Source: SYAC01 sp046048055
GTDB taxonomy: Bacteria; Planctomycetota; Phycisphaerae; Phycisphaerales; SM1A02
Direction of reading: 5' to 3'
Assembly (NCBI GenBank): GCA_046048055.1
Contig: JBJOGW010000031.1
Location: 1-21,932, forward strand
Length of the DNA stretch: 21,932 nucleotides
The position numbers were made by a program, and so were the translations under genes. A model generated the notes under the pieces. That model searched no databases. It was not told the origin of the DNA and worked only from the letters and a program-made list of their open reading frames with translations. This document shows, in pieces, positions 1 to 7,637 of the stretch. How positions within the stretch are numbered: the first letter of the stretch is position 1; every line of letters begins with the position of its first letter.

Positions 1-1145
1 TCCAGGCGATCGATGACCACGTCCACGCGCTGCACCTGACCGGGCATCTCCCGCCCGAGCACCGGTCGCCAGAAGTCGATCGGAAGCGACTCGCCCGGGC
101 GCCGGCCCGCCACCAGCGCCCGCAACTGCCCCGAACCGCTCACGCGCTGCCCGTCCACATGGGTGATCACGTCGCCCACCTGCAGGCCCGCGCGCTCGGC
201 GGGACTGCCGGGCGACACCAGCGTGATCACCGTTCCATCGCCGGAGAAGTTCTGCGCCGCGTGCCGGATCAGCGGCTCGCCCTGCGCCATGCCTCGGCGG
301 ACAAGTTCCATGTCCACGCTGGCCACGCCCAGGAATCCCTTCTGCACCTCGCCGCGCTCGATGAGCTGATCCACCACGTTCTCGATCATCGAGATGGGAA
401 TGGCCAGCCCGATGCCCGCGAACTGTCCCTGCCCCACCGCGTTGCCGCGACCGGTGGCGATGGCGGTGGTCATGCCCACCACGTCGCCGCGGGTGTTGGT
501 GAGCGGACCGCCGGAGTTGCCGGGGTTCACGGCGGCGTCGGTCTGGATGAAGTTCTCGTACGTGACGTCCTGGAGGCCCGCGGTGCGCCCGATCCCCGAG
601 ACGATGCCGCTGCTCATGGAAAATCGGAAGTCGAACGGGCTGCCGAAGGCGAACACCATCTCGCCCTGACTGGGGTCCTGCACGGCGCGGCGCGCCGGTA
701 CCAGGCCGGCGGGATCCACGTGCAGCACCGCGATGTCGGTGCGCAGGTCCAGGCCCACCAGCTCGGCGTCGCGCCGCTCGCCGTCGCGAAACTGCACCTC
801 GATGCGGCTGGAGGCGTCCACCACGTGGGCGTTGGTCACGATGTGGCCACCGGCGTCATAGACCCATCCGCTTCCGGAATTGGTGAAGTTCCTGGAACGC
901 CGGCCCGAGGGCGACGAGGTGCTCACGTGCACCACGCTCGGCTCCACCAGGGTCGCGATGTCCCGGGTGCTCTGCGAGAGTTCCTCGAGCAGCGTGCCGC
1001 GCTGAAGCCGCTCCTCGGCGGCCGCCATTTCCACGGCCGTCCGTTCGCGGCTGGCCCGTCGCACCAGCACGGGTGCCGCCAGGAGCAGCGTGCCCGCGGC
1101 CGCAAGCGTGACCAGCGCCGGCCCCAGGTGCTCAAGCCTTCGCAT
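1..1145 (-). CDS. htrA: HtrA/Deg-family (S1C) serine protease, 3' end outside window
   Basis: Envelope serine protease of the trypsin-like HtrA/DegP/DegS type, which degrades or processes damaged exported proteins. The 381 visible codons begin with a short basic stretch and one hydrophobic segment (about residues 9-28), a signal anchor or signal peptide. A helical linker follows, then the protease domain. The catalytic triad is visible: His107 in a TNAHVV motif, Asp137 in RTDIAVL and Ser211 in GNSGGPL. A PDZ domain starts near residue 290, with the typical SPAERAGLQVGDVI signature, and continues to the window edge, so a second PDZ or a tail cannot be excluded. The ATG at 1145 lies 14 bp inside the end of panB, so the two genes are probably translationally coupled. 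DegP, DegQ and DegS subtypes cannot be separated without the C-terminus. Confidence 0.93.
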   Translation of the reverse strand, partial: MRRLEHLGPALVTLAAAGTLLLAAPVLVRRASRERTAVEMAAAEERLQRGTLLEELSQSTRDIATLVEPSVVHVSTSSPSGRRSRNFTNSGSGWVYDAGGHIVTNAHVVDASSRIEVQFRDGERRDAELVGLDLRTDIAVLHVDPAGLVPARRAVQDPSQGEMVFAFGSPFDFRFSMSSGIVSGIGRTAGLQDVTYENFIQTDAAVNPGNSGGPLTNTRGDVVGMTTAIATGRGNAVGQGQFAGIGLAIPISMIENVVDQLIERGEVQKGFLGVASVDMELVRRGMAQGEPLIRHAAQNFSGDGTVITLVSPGSPAERAGLQVGDVITHVDGQRVSGSGQLRALVAGRRPGESLPIDFWRPVLGREMPGQVQRVDVVIDRL

Positions 1146-2010
1146 GCGCGGGGTCCACGGGAAGGAGCATGGTCTGGAGCCGCTGCAACTCGTGAGGCTG
1201 CATGGGATAGGCGTCGGGCACGCGCGAGGACCGGACGGTCTCGCACCATTGGCGAGCCGCGGCCTCGATGCCCGCGCCCAGATCCGCAGCCGGCGCCGCG
1301 AACGGCGGCTGCCAGGTCGAGAGTCCCAGCAGGTCCTGCAGCACCACGACCTGGCCATGGCAGGCGGGTCCCGCGCCGCAGCCGATCACGGGAATGGTGG
1401 CTCGTTCCACGATGCGGGCGGTCACCTCGGCGGGCGCGGCCTCGACCAGCAGCATCGAGGCGCCGGCAGCCTCCATCGCCGCCGCGTCATGCAGCAGGCC
1501 GATCGCCTGCTCGGCCGTGCGGCCGACGGAGAAGTTGCCACCACGTGACTTGGCCTGCTGCGGTCGGCTGCCGATGTGGGCCACCACCGGGATGCCGGCG
1601 CGGCTCAATCGCTCCACCAGCGGCGCCCAGCCCCGGTCCACCTCCAGCTTCACGCAATCGGCCCGGCCTTCGGTGAGGAATCGGGCCGCGTTGTGCATGG
1701 CCTGATCCTGGTTCACCTGGTAGCTCATGAAGGGCATGTCGCCCATCACCACGCATCCGGGAGCTCCGCGCTGGACCGCCGCGGTGAGCGTGATCATGAA
1801 ATCCAACGGGGCGTGGATGGTGCCCGGCAGTCCCAGGATCACCTCGGCGGCGGTGTCGCCCACCAGCAGCACCTGCACGCCCGCCTTGGCGAGCCATCGC
1901 GCCGTGGTGGCGTCGTAGCAGGTCAGGCAGGCGAATCGACCGCCCTCCCGGGCTGTCCGCGCCAGCGTTCGAAGCGTGACGGAAGGGCTGGATGCGGGCT
2001 CCGCGGGCAT
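1132..2010 (-). CDS. panB: 3-methyl-2-oxobutanoate hydroxymethyltransferase (PanB)
   Basis: First committed enzyme of pantothenate synthesis: it transfers a hydroxymethyl group from 5,10-methylenetetrahydrofolate to 2-oxoisovalerate to give ketopantoate, in the cytoplasm. The 292-residue protein shows the whole TIM-barrel family pattern. The metal-site acids align as Asp52 (VGDT), Asp91 (GDMPF) and Glu123 (VKLE), and the catalytic Glu is Glu190 (LLVEAAP). The family signature IPVIGCGAGPACHGQ is near residues 205-220. It is slightly longer than the roughly 264-residue Escherichia coli enzyme, with extra residues at both ends. A small difference is AHIGSRPQ where many homologues have GHLGLTPQ. 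It starts 48 bp after the metallo-beta-lactamase-like gene and overlaps htrA by 14 bp, so it is probably part of one transcript from coaD. I see no panC or panD here. Confidence 0.96.
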   Translation of the reverse strand: MPAEPASSPSVTLRTLARTAREGGRFACLTCYDATTARWLAKAGVQVLLVGDTAAEVILGLPGTIHAPLDFMITLTAAVQRGAPGCVVMGDMPFMSYQVNQDQAMHNAARFLTEGRADCVKLEVDRGWAPLVERLSRAGIPVVAHIGSRPQQAKSRGGNFSVGRTAEQAIGLLHDAAAMEAAGASMLLVEAAPAEVTARIVERATIPVIGCGAGPACHGQVVVLQDLLGLSTWQPPFAAPAADLGAGIEAAARQWCETVRSSRVPDAYPMQPHELQRLQTMLLPVDPAHAKA

Positions 2011-2058
2011 GAATCCGCAGTCTAGCCGAGCCTTGGCCCAAACCCCCCGCTCGAACCT

Positions 2059-2742
2059 CTAGAACCTTCGCAACGGGTTGGGGCACAGGTTGTCGCGGCC
2101 GGGGACGAGCAGGTCCGCGATCTCCACGACCTCGGCCAGACTCTCGCGCGCCTGCTCCACGTCGAAGCACGGCGCGAGCACGCGTCCTTCCTCCAGATGC
2201 TCAACGGTGGCCACCGCGTCCCCCGTGAGGAGCGTGGTGGCGCCGGCACCCGCCAGCAGCAGCCCACCGTTGCCGGGCGTGACACCGGGCAACGGAAACA
2301 GGTCCACGCCCTCGGCCAGCCGGTCCGGTGCCTCCTGACAGCCGAGCAGTGCCGCGAGTTCCTCGCGCATCACGCGCTCCAGCTCCTGGTCGCCGTGCTC
2401 CTGCGCCTGCTGCAGCCGACCCTGCAACTGGGCCCGCACGCCCTCGCGTTCGGCGGGCGGCAGCAGCACGATGGCCTCCGGGAACGCGGCCAGTCCGCGC
2501 CGTCGCATCGGATGGAAACTGGTCAGGAAGACGTGGGTGATGTCACTGGCCGACTTGCCGCTTCGCTCCGCCAGCCGGGGCAGCAGGATCTGCGCCGGCA
2601 GCGAGGGATCCACCAGGATCCGTGCGGCGCCCGACTCGACCAGGCAGGTGGTGGCGTGGGCTGGACGCACCTCGCCCTTCTCGCCCCAGGATGGATGGGC
2701 GGACATGGCCCCGATCGAGATCACGCGAAGCCGGACGCCCAC
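2059..2742 (-). CDS. Metallo-beta-lactamase-fold protein with degenerate metal site
   Basis: The 227-residue protein follows the metallo-beta-lactamase plan: an N-terminal strand (RLRVISIG), an ILVDPSL segment, the LTSFHP region where HxHxDH normally sits, a helical insert (about residues 95-135), a PGVTPGNGG loop, LLTGDA, and a VPGRD loop. Compared with the canonical ligands, only His77 and Asp175 remain. The other positions read Ser75, Met79, Arg80, Val154 and Arg216. A normal dinuclear zinc or iron site therefore looks impossible, which suggests a non-catalytic or altered role. The start is GTG at 2742, only 3 bp after coaD stops; ATG at 2706 would cut off the first strand. It sits between coaD and panB, so a role near CoA metabolism is possible but unproven. 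The fold assignment is by motif layout only. Confidence 0.75.
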   Translation of the reverse strand: MGVRLRVISIGAMSAHPSWGEKGEVRPAHATTCLVESGAARILVDPSLPAQILLPRLAERSGKSASDITHVFLTSFHPMRRRGLAAFPEAIVLLPPAEREGVRAQLQGRLQQAQEHGDQELERVMREELAALLGCQEAPDRLAEGVDLFPLPGVTPGNGGLLLAGAGATTLLTGDAVATVEHLEEGRVLAPCFDVEQARESLAEVVEIADLLVPGRDNLCPNPLRRF

Positions 2743-2745
2743 GGC

Positions 2746-3300
2746 TCAGTCCACCCCCGCCTCGCGGGCCAGGCGGCTCAGCGGATTCAGCGGGTCCTGC
2801 CGCTTGGCCTGCAATGCGGCGATCACCTCGGGCGGCACGAGCCCGCTGAGCCGGTTCAGGTCGCCGCCGAAGGCCGCGATCTGCTTGATCAGGCTGCTGG
2901 ACACATAGGCGAAGTTCTCGCCGGTCACGATGAAGACCGTCTCCACGCCCGCCACCTGCCGATTGGTGATGGCCAGCTGGCACTCCGTGGCCAGGTCGGT
3001 GATGTTGCGGATGCCGCGAACGATCGCCGCCGCCCCCACCTTGCGGGCAAAGTCGATGGTGAGGCCCTGGTAGGCCTCCACCCGAACCCTGGCCCCGTCC
3101 GGGCGGTCGCGCTGCAGCCGGTCCACCAGCGTCTGGGCCACCTCCCGCCGCTCCTCCACCGAGAACAGGGGTGGCTTGTCCGGGTTGATGCCGATGGCCA
3201 GGATCACCTCGTCGAAGAGGGCGCGGCTGCGATCGAGCACGTCGAGATGCCCGAGCGTGATCGGATCGAAGCTGCCGGTGTAGATGGCCAGGTGCGACAT
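2746..3300 (-). CDS. coaD: Phosphopantetheine adenylyltransferase (CoaD)
   Basis: Cytoplasmic enzyme that joins 4'-phosphopantetheine and ATP to make dephospho-CoA, the penultimate step of coenzyme A synthesis. The 184-residue protein starts with the nucleotidyltransferase signature: Ser10 in YTGSFDP and His18 in TLGH. Lys42, the VRGIR motif (Arg95, Arg98) and the SSSLIK motif (134-139) follow, all matching the bacterial CoaD family. It carries about 20 extra C-terminal residues compared with typical 160-residue CoaD. The ATG at 3300 gives the proper N-terminus; further in-frame codons upstream (to about 3417) run through the intergenic hairpin region and are not homologous. No clear Shine-Dalgarno site is visible. 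It heads the run coaD, metallo-beta-lactamase-like gene, panB, htrA. Confidence 0.96.
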   Translation of the reverse strand: MSHLAIYTGSFDPITLGHLDVLDRSRALFDEVILAIGINPDKPPLFSVEERREVAQTLVDRLQRDRPDGARVRVEAYQGLTIDFARKVGAAAIVRGIRNITDLATECQLAITNRQVAGVETVFIVTGENFAYVSSSLIKQIAAFGGDLNRLSGLVPPEVIAALQAKRQDPLNPLSRLAREAGVD

Positions 3301-3344
3301 GGTGGGCCGGCGGGCGTTATGACGCCTGCGCCACGCGGAAGGTA

Positions 3345-3357
3345 ACGGAATTTCCGT
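3345..3357. promoter_or_regulatory. 13-bp perfect palindrome upstream of coaD
   Basis: ACGGAA-T-TTCCGT is a perfect inverted repeat with one central base, 45 bp upstream of the coaD ATG, in the only sizeable gap of this region. Its position suits an operator, but no matching regulator is identified and no convincing -35/-10 pair could be fixed beside it. Confidence 0.3.
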
Positions 3358-3433
3358 GTTCCCCGTTGCATGCGCCGATCGACAAGGCAAGTTGTCATGG
3401 TCCGTGGCCGACACCACGGCGACCCCTGCAGAA

Positions 3434-3467
3434 GCCCCGCTTCGATGGTGCCTCCTCGAAGCGGGGC
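3434..3467 (-). terminator. Strong hairpin terminator after the FabZ-ACP-FabZ genes
   Basis: A perfect 12-bp stem (3434-3445 with 3456-3467) and a 10-base loop begin 11 bp after the stop of the last dehydratase gene. On the minus strand the hairpin is preceded by AAAA and followed only by a short TTC, so the U-tract is weak. On the plus strand TTTT follows after a few bases, but no plus-strand gene ends here. A second small inverted repeat (6-bp stem, 3402-3419) lies just downstream. It separates the ftsK/dehydratase transcript from coaD. Confidence 0.75.
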
Positions 3468-3477
3468 ATCTCGGTTT

Positions 3478-3987
3478 TCAGGGCTTGACGGCCGCCATCG
3501 CCCGGTCCAGGCCCGCACCCCGCAGCAGCGTGCGGAAGTTCTCGCCGAAGACGAAGTTCTCCTCGGGGAAGGCCAGGCCGCTGCGGTTCTGGTCGATGTG
3601 ACTGAAGACGATCTCGGCACCGCCGATCCGCTCCCAGGTTCCGGTGCGGTGGTCCAGGCGATCGATCACCCCCACCGTGCTGGCACCCGCATCATCCAGT
3701 CGCTCGATGGTGGCGTCATAGCGGATGCACTGGCCCGGCACCACGTCGTGGTCCAGCGTGAAGTGGCCGATCTTGGCCAGGATCACCTTCTCGCGGAACT
3801 GGCGGCAACTGCCCACCAGAATGCCGGCGGTCTGGGCCATCCCCTCCACCATCAGGCTGGCCGGCATGACCGGCTGGTCCGGGAAGTGGTCGTGCATGTG
3901 CTCCTCGGCCAGGCTCACGTTCTTCACGGCCACCATGCGGCGGCCGGGCTCGTAGGCCGTGACCGTGTCGATCCACATCCAGCGCAT
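3478..3987 (-). CDS. FabZ-like 3-hydroxyacyl-ACP dehydratase (second copy)
   Basis: Hot-dog-fold protein of 169 residues. It carries the FabZ active-site pattern: His34 in HDHFPDQPVMP and Glu48 in LMVEGMAQ, exactly 14 residues apart as in FabZ. The usual PG after VM is replaced by PA, and the C-terminus (about residues 130-169) extends beyond a normal FabZ. It shares a stretch near residues 18-42 (VAVKNV, AEE, DHFP, PV-P) with the other dehydratase at 4470-4880, so the two look like paralogues from a local duplication. The family removes water from 3-hydroxyacyl-ACP in fatty acid or related chain synthesis. It is the last gene before the terminator, 27 bp after the carrier protein gene. Substrate and pathway are unknown; a specialised lipid role is possible. 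Confidence 0.85.
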   Translation of the reverse strand: MRWMWIDTVTAYEPGRRMVAVKNVSLAEEHMHDHFPDQPVMPASLMVEGMAQTAGILVGSCRQFREKVILAKIGHFTLDHDVVPGQCIRYDATIERLDDAGASTVGVIDRLDHRTGTWERIGGAEIVFSHIDQNRSGLAFPEENFVFGENFRTLLRGAGLDRAMAAVKP

Positions 3988-4014
3988 GCGAGGCGTGCCG
4001 TGCTCGGCGGCCGA

Positions 4015-4431
4015 TCAGCCGCCGATCCGACGCTCCAGGAAGTCGCAGAGGCTCTTGACGGTGAAGACCTCGCTCAGGTTCTTGACCGAGCGGTCGCCCT
4101 CGAAGCCCGAGAAGTCGATGTGCGGCAGCTTCTGCTTGAGCAGCGTCATGCCGGCGTCGGTCACCTTGCCGTTCTGCACCATGGCCGGGTCCTGCAGCAT
4201 GTTCTCGGGGAACAGCTCGCCCTGCTCGATCTTGAAGGGCCGCTCCGCGGAGGAGAACTTCTTTTCCAGCCGGAACTGGATGTCCAGGAAGTCGATGCTC
4301 TCGGCACCCAGGTCCCCGGTCAGGGTGGCCTGGGGCTTGACGTCCTCGGCATCCACGCCGAGCGCTTCCTCAAGCACCTCGGTCACGCCTTCCTCGATCT
4401 GCTGACGGTTGAATGCCACGGGGATCTCCAT
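4015..4431 (-). CDS. Extended acyl carrier protein with large insertion
   Basis: The 138-residue protein has an acyl-carrier-protein N-terminal half: helix I with EVLEEALGV, then LTGDLGAESIDFLDI, where Ser45 is the predicted phosphopantetheine site. The next helix continues as IQFRLEKKF. A normal ACP of about 80 residues would then close with its last helix, but here about 55 residues (roughly 60-115) intervene before the expected C-terminal region with VFTVKSLCDFLERR. The start is ATG at 4431; in-frame codons upstream run through the overlapping intergenic and neighbouring sequence and have no ACP character. It lies between two FabZ-like dehydratases with gaps of 38 and 27 bp, which points to a dedicated carrier for their intermediates. 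CoaD, which makes a precursor of its prosthetic group, is encoded just downstream. Confidence 0.88.
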   Translation of the reverse strand: MEIPVAFNRQQIEEGVTEVLEEALGVDAEDVKPQATLTGDLGAESIDFLDIQFRLEKKFSSAERPFKIEQGELFPENMLQDPAMVQNGKVTDAGMTLLKQKLPHIDFSGFEGDRSVKNLSEVFTVKSLCDFLERRIGG

Positions 4432-4469
4432 TCGGGGTGGGCGGCCCGTTCCATGGGCCGCCGCCGCAT

Positions 4470-4880
4470 TCACGCCCCGGCAGCCGCCGAGGAGGGAACG
4501 CGAGCGGGTCGCATTGTAAAGCGTCCGGAGACCGCTGTCTCGCCGGAGCCATCCAGGCGCATCACGCTGGCGGTGCCCTTCATGCCAAAGGTGCCGTCGC
4601 CGTGATCCTTCTCCAGCGTCACGTCCACCTTCAGGGCCTCGCCCGGACGCACGAAACTGCCGTAGCGCACGGCCTTCACCTGGCCCAGCACCAGCCGGCC
4701 GCGGTCCTTGAGCAGCTCGCGGGCGGCCTGGGTGAGCGCCTCGAGCATGAAGACGCCCGGCAACACGGGAAATCCCGGAAAGTGATCGCCCAGATACTCC
4801 TCGGCGGCGGTCACGTTCTTCACCGCCACCAGCCGGGTGGGGTGTCGCTCCAGCACCTGATCGATCAGCTGAAACTTCAT
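4470..4880 (-). CDS. fabZ: FabZ-like 3-hydroxyacyl-ACP dehydratase (first copy)
   Basis: Hot-dog-fold dehydratase of 136 residues, close to the usual FabZ length. The active-site pattern is GDHFPGFPVLPGVFMLEALTQ, with His33 and Glu47 in the normal 14-residue spacing. The later LGQVKAVRYGSFVRPGEAL segment matches the FabZ substrate-tunnel strands. It would dehydrate 3-hydroxyacyl-ACP to trans-2-enoyl-ACP. It starts 61 bp after ftsK and is followed by the extended carrier protein and a paralogue. No ketosynthase, ketoreductase or enoyl reductase is beside it, so it may not be the housekeeping FabZ. The alanine-rich C-terminal tail is not conserved-looking. Confidence 0.88.
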   Translation of the reverse strand: MKFQLIDQVLERHPTRLVAVKNVTAAEEYLGDHFPGFPVLPGVFMLEALTQAARELLKDRGRLVLGQVKAVRYGSFVRPGEALKVDVTLEKDHGDGTFGMKGTASVMRLDGSGETAVSGRFTMRPARVPSSAAAGA

Positions 4881-4941
4881 GCGGCGATTCCAGTCCTCGG
4901 CATCGCACGAAATCTAGCGGGATGCGGCCGCGCCTGCCGGA

Positions 4942-7608
4942 TCACTGCCGGTACTCGCCCTCGAGCTCGTCCGGAACGCCGGCATCCTCGTCGGGCACGT
5001 AGCGCACGGCGTCGGACGCATCCTCGTGTCCGCCGGACTCCACCATGCTCTTCATGCGGTTCCAGTCATCCTGGCTGATCAGCACCTCGCGGGCCACGCT
5101 GCCCTTGTGGTCGCTCAGGATGCCCGCGGCGCCCATCTGGTCCACCAGCCGGCTGGCTCGGCCGTAGCCGATGGCCAGGCGCCGCTGCAGCAGGCTCACG
5201 CTGCCGCGACCCGACTCGATCATGATGTCCACGGCCTTCTCGAAGAGCGGATCGCGCTCGCCTCCGTCGGTGGCCGCGCAGCCGCCATCGGGTTCCTCGC
5301 CCCCGGCAGCCTTGGTGCCGCGGATGGCCACCAATTGGCGCTCGAAGCTGGGCTCGGCCACATCCTTCAGGAAGCGGGCCACATTGCGGGTCTCGCCATC
5401 GGTGACCAGCGTGCCCTGGGCGCGGCGCAGCTCGCTGCTGCTGGGAGTGCGGACCAGCATGTCGCCCTGCCCCAGCAGGAGCTCGGCCCCCTTGTCGTCG
5501 AGCACGATGCGGCTGTCCATGCCGCTGGCCACCTTGAAGCTGACGCGGCAGGGCATGTTGCTCTTGATCAGGCCGGTGACCACGTTGGCCTGCGGCCGCT
5601 GCGTGGCCAGCACCAGGTGGATGCCCACCGCACGCGCCTTCTGGGCAATGCGCACGATCGACTGCTCCACCTCCTTGTTGGTCATCATCAGGTCGGCCAG
5701 CTCGTCGATGACGAACACCATGTACGGCAGCTTCTTGGGAATGCGGGCCTTCTCCAGATCGGTGGCCGGCTGCAGGCGGGCGTAGAGCTCCTCCTCGCCC
5801 AGGCCGTTGTAGCCGCCGATGTCGCGCACGCCCGCCTTCTTGAGCTGCTCGTACCGCTCCTCCATCTTGTCGACGGCCCACTCGAGGATGCCGGCGGCCT
5901 TGGCCATCTCGGTGACGACCGGGCACATCAGATGCGGGATGTCGCTGAACTGGCTCATCTCGACCATCTTGGGATCCACCAGGCACAGCTTCAGCTCGTC
6001 CGGTCGCTTGGTGTAGAGCCAGCCCAGGATGATGGTGTTCATGCACACGCTCTTGCCGCTGCCGGTGGTGCCGGCGATGAGCATGTGCGGCATTCTGGCC
6101 AGGTCGATCACAAGTGGATCGCCGGCGGAATCCTTGCCCAGGAACATGGGCAGCGTCATGCCCTGCGCCTGGCCGCCGCTCATGAGCTCCTTCAGGCGCA
6201 CCTTCTCCTTCTGCTTGTTGGGCACCTCGATGCCCACCGCCGTGCGACCCACCATGTTGCTGATGATGCGGATGTTGGGCGCGCCGAGCGCACGGGCGAT
6301 GTCGTCGTCGATCGACTGCAGCCGCGCCACGCGCGTGCCTGGGGCCAGTTCCACCGAGTACAGCGTGACCACGGGGCCGGTCTCGATGCCGGTGACCTCG
6401 CCCTCGATCGCGTAGTGCCGCAGCGTGGCGGTCAGGCGGGCGGCCTGCTCGCGCACATAGCCCTCGATCTGCTCGGACCAGTTGCCCTCGGGATCCTCGA
6501 GCAGGTCCAGTCCCGGGAATCGGTAGCCGGTGTAGTCCACCTCGCGCGGGATGTCCTCGTCGCGGGCCACGGTCTTGCTTGCACCGGCCATGCGAAGCGG
6601 CAGGCGGGCGATCCTGGCCTTGAGCTCCTCCTCGGTGAGCTGGGGTCGGGGCACGGACTCCCCGATCTCCTCGGAGGTGTCGCCGTCCTCGTCGATGGCG
6701 GCCTCCTCGTCGGCATCATCCGATGCCTCCAGATCGTCGGCGTCCTGCTCCAGGGCCTCTTCCAGGGCCTCGTCGATGACCTGATCCAGTTCCTCGTCCG
6801 CCAGTTCGTCGGTGTCGGCCTCCGAATCCTCCTCCTCGTCCAGGGCCGCTGCGGGCGGCTGGAGCGTCGCCGCGCCGGCACGCGCCGCACCGGCGGGCTG
6901 CAGCAGCATGGGCCGGGTGCGGAAGCGGGCGATCAGGCCCCTCCAGTCGTAATCGCGCACGGGCTGCGTGGCCTGCCAGGCCCTGGCCAGATGGCGCGGC
7001 AGGGCCATGACCACCTCGTCCATGCACACGATCGCGCCCAGCGCGAAGGAGATGAAGAGCACCAGCGCAATCAGCACGGGGCTGAAGCGCAAGGCCAGCT
7101 CGCCCACGATCCACTGCGGCACCAGCCCGGACTCGGCACCTGCCAGCACGCCCCACGAGGGCACCCACGCCGCATGCAGGGCGCTGAAGGCCAGCATCAT
7201 GACCACGGCGCCAAAGGCCCGGACCAGCGGGTGGGTGATCACCCGGCCGCTGGCCGTGACGCCCAGTCCGATGGCGCCCGCGATCATGGGCAGCCAGACA
7301 CCAAATCCCACGCTGAGATAGATCCAGTAGGCCACGCCCGCGCCGAGCGTGCCCATGAGGTTGGCGGGCGGCTGATGGTGCAGGGCCACGGTGTGGCTGG
7401 GCCAGTCGGCACTGTCGAAGGTGCCGAGACTCAGGAAGAGGAACACCCACAGGCCTGCCAACGCCACCCAGGCGGACCGGCGCGCGAAGGAGGCGGGCGG
7501 AAGTTCAGGCGCCATGGTGCGCGAGACAGCCTTTGGGGCGGAACGGGCCATGGGCTGCAGATCGGCCGAGGGGGCGGAATCTGGCCAGAAATCGTGGGTT
7601 CCCCGCAT
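4942..7608 (-). CDS. ftsK: DNA translocase FtsK/SpoIIIE
   Basis: Septal DNA pump that couples chromosome segregation and dimer resolution to division. With ATG at 7608 it has 888 residues. Four hydrophobic segments lie at about 46-63, 88-118, 131-146 and 176-196. A strongly acidic linker (about 257-318) follows, then the motor domain with Walker A GTTGSGKS (513-520) and Walker B VFVIDELADL (631-640). The C-terminal gamma winged helix (DPLFEKAVDIMIESGRGSVSLLQRR onwards, about 795-860) is present; it normally reads KOPS sites. Later ATGs at 7551 and 7515 are also possible starts because no clear Shine-Dalgarno site decides. It begins 29 bp after the permease/peptidase gene and is followed by the FabZ/ACP trio. 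The linker is short compared with Escherichia coli FtsK. Confidence 0.95.
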   Translation of the reverse strand: MRGTHDFWPDSAPSADLQPMARSAPKAVSRTMAPELPPASFARRSAWVALAGLWVFLFLSLGTFDSADWPSHTVALHHQPPANLMGTLGAGVAYWIYLSVGFGVWLPMIAGAIGLGVTASGRVITHPLVRAFGAVVMMLAFSALHAAWVPSWGVLAGAESGLVPQWIVGELALRFSPVLIALVLFISFALGAIVCMDEVVMALPRHLARAWQATQPVRDYDWRGLIARFRTRPMLLQPAGAARAGAATLQPPAAALDEEEDSEADTDELADEELDQVIDEALEEALEQDADDLEASDDADEEAAIDEDGDTSEEIGESVPRPQLTEEELKARIARLPLRMAGASKTVARDEDIPREVDYTGYRFPGLDLLEDPEGNWSEQIEGYVREQAARLTATLRHYAIEGEVTGIETGPVVTLYSVELAPGTRVARLQSIDDDIARALGAPNIRIISNMVGRTAVGIEVPNKQKEKVRLKELMSGGQAQGMTLPMFLGKDSAGDPLVIDLARMPHMLIAGTTGSGKSVCMNTIILGWLYTKRPDELKLCLVDPKMVEMSQFSDIPHLMCPVVTEMAKAAGILEWAVDKMEERYEQLKKAGVRDIGGYNGLGEEELYARLQPATDLEKARIPKKLPYMVFVIDELADLMMTNKEVEQSIVRIAQKARAVGIHLVLATQRPQANVVTGLIKSNMPCRVSFKVASGMDSRIVLDDKGAELLLGQGDMLVRTPSSSELRRAQGTLVTDGETRNVARFLKDVAEPSFERQLVAIRGTKAAGGEEPDGGCAATDGGERDPLFEKAVDIMIESGRGSVSLLQRRLAIGYGRASRLVDQMGAAGILSDHKGSVAREVLISQDDWNRMKSMVESGGHEDASDAVRYVPDEDAGVPDELEGEYRQ

Positions 7609-7637
7609 GCCCCAACCATGGAGGTTGGAACCGGGGT

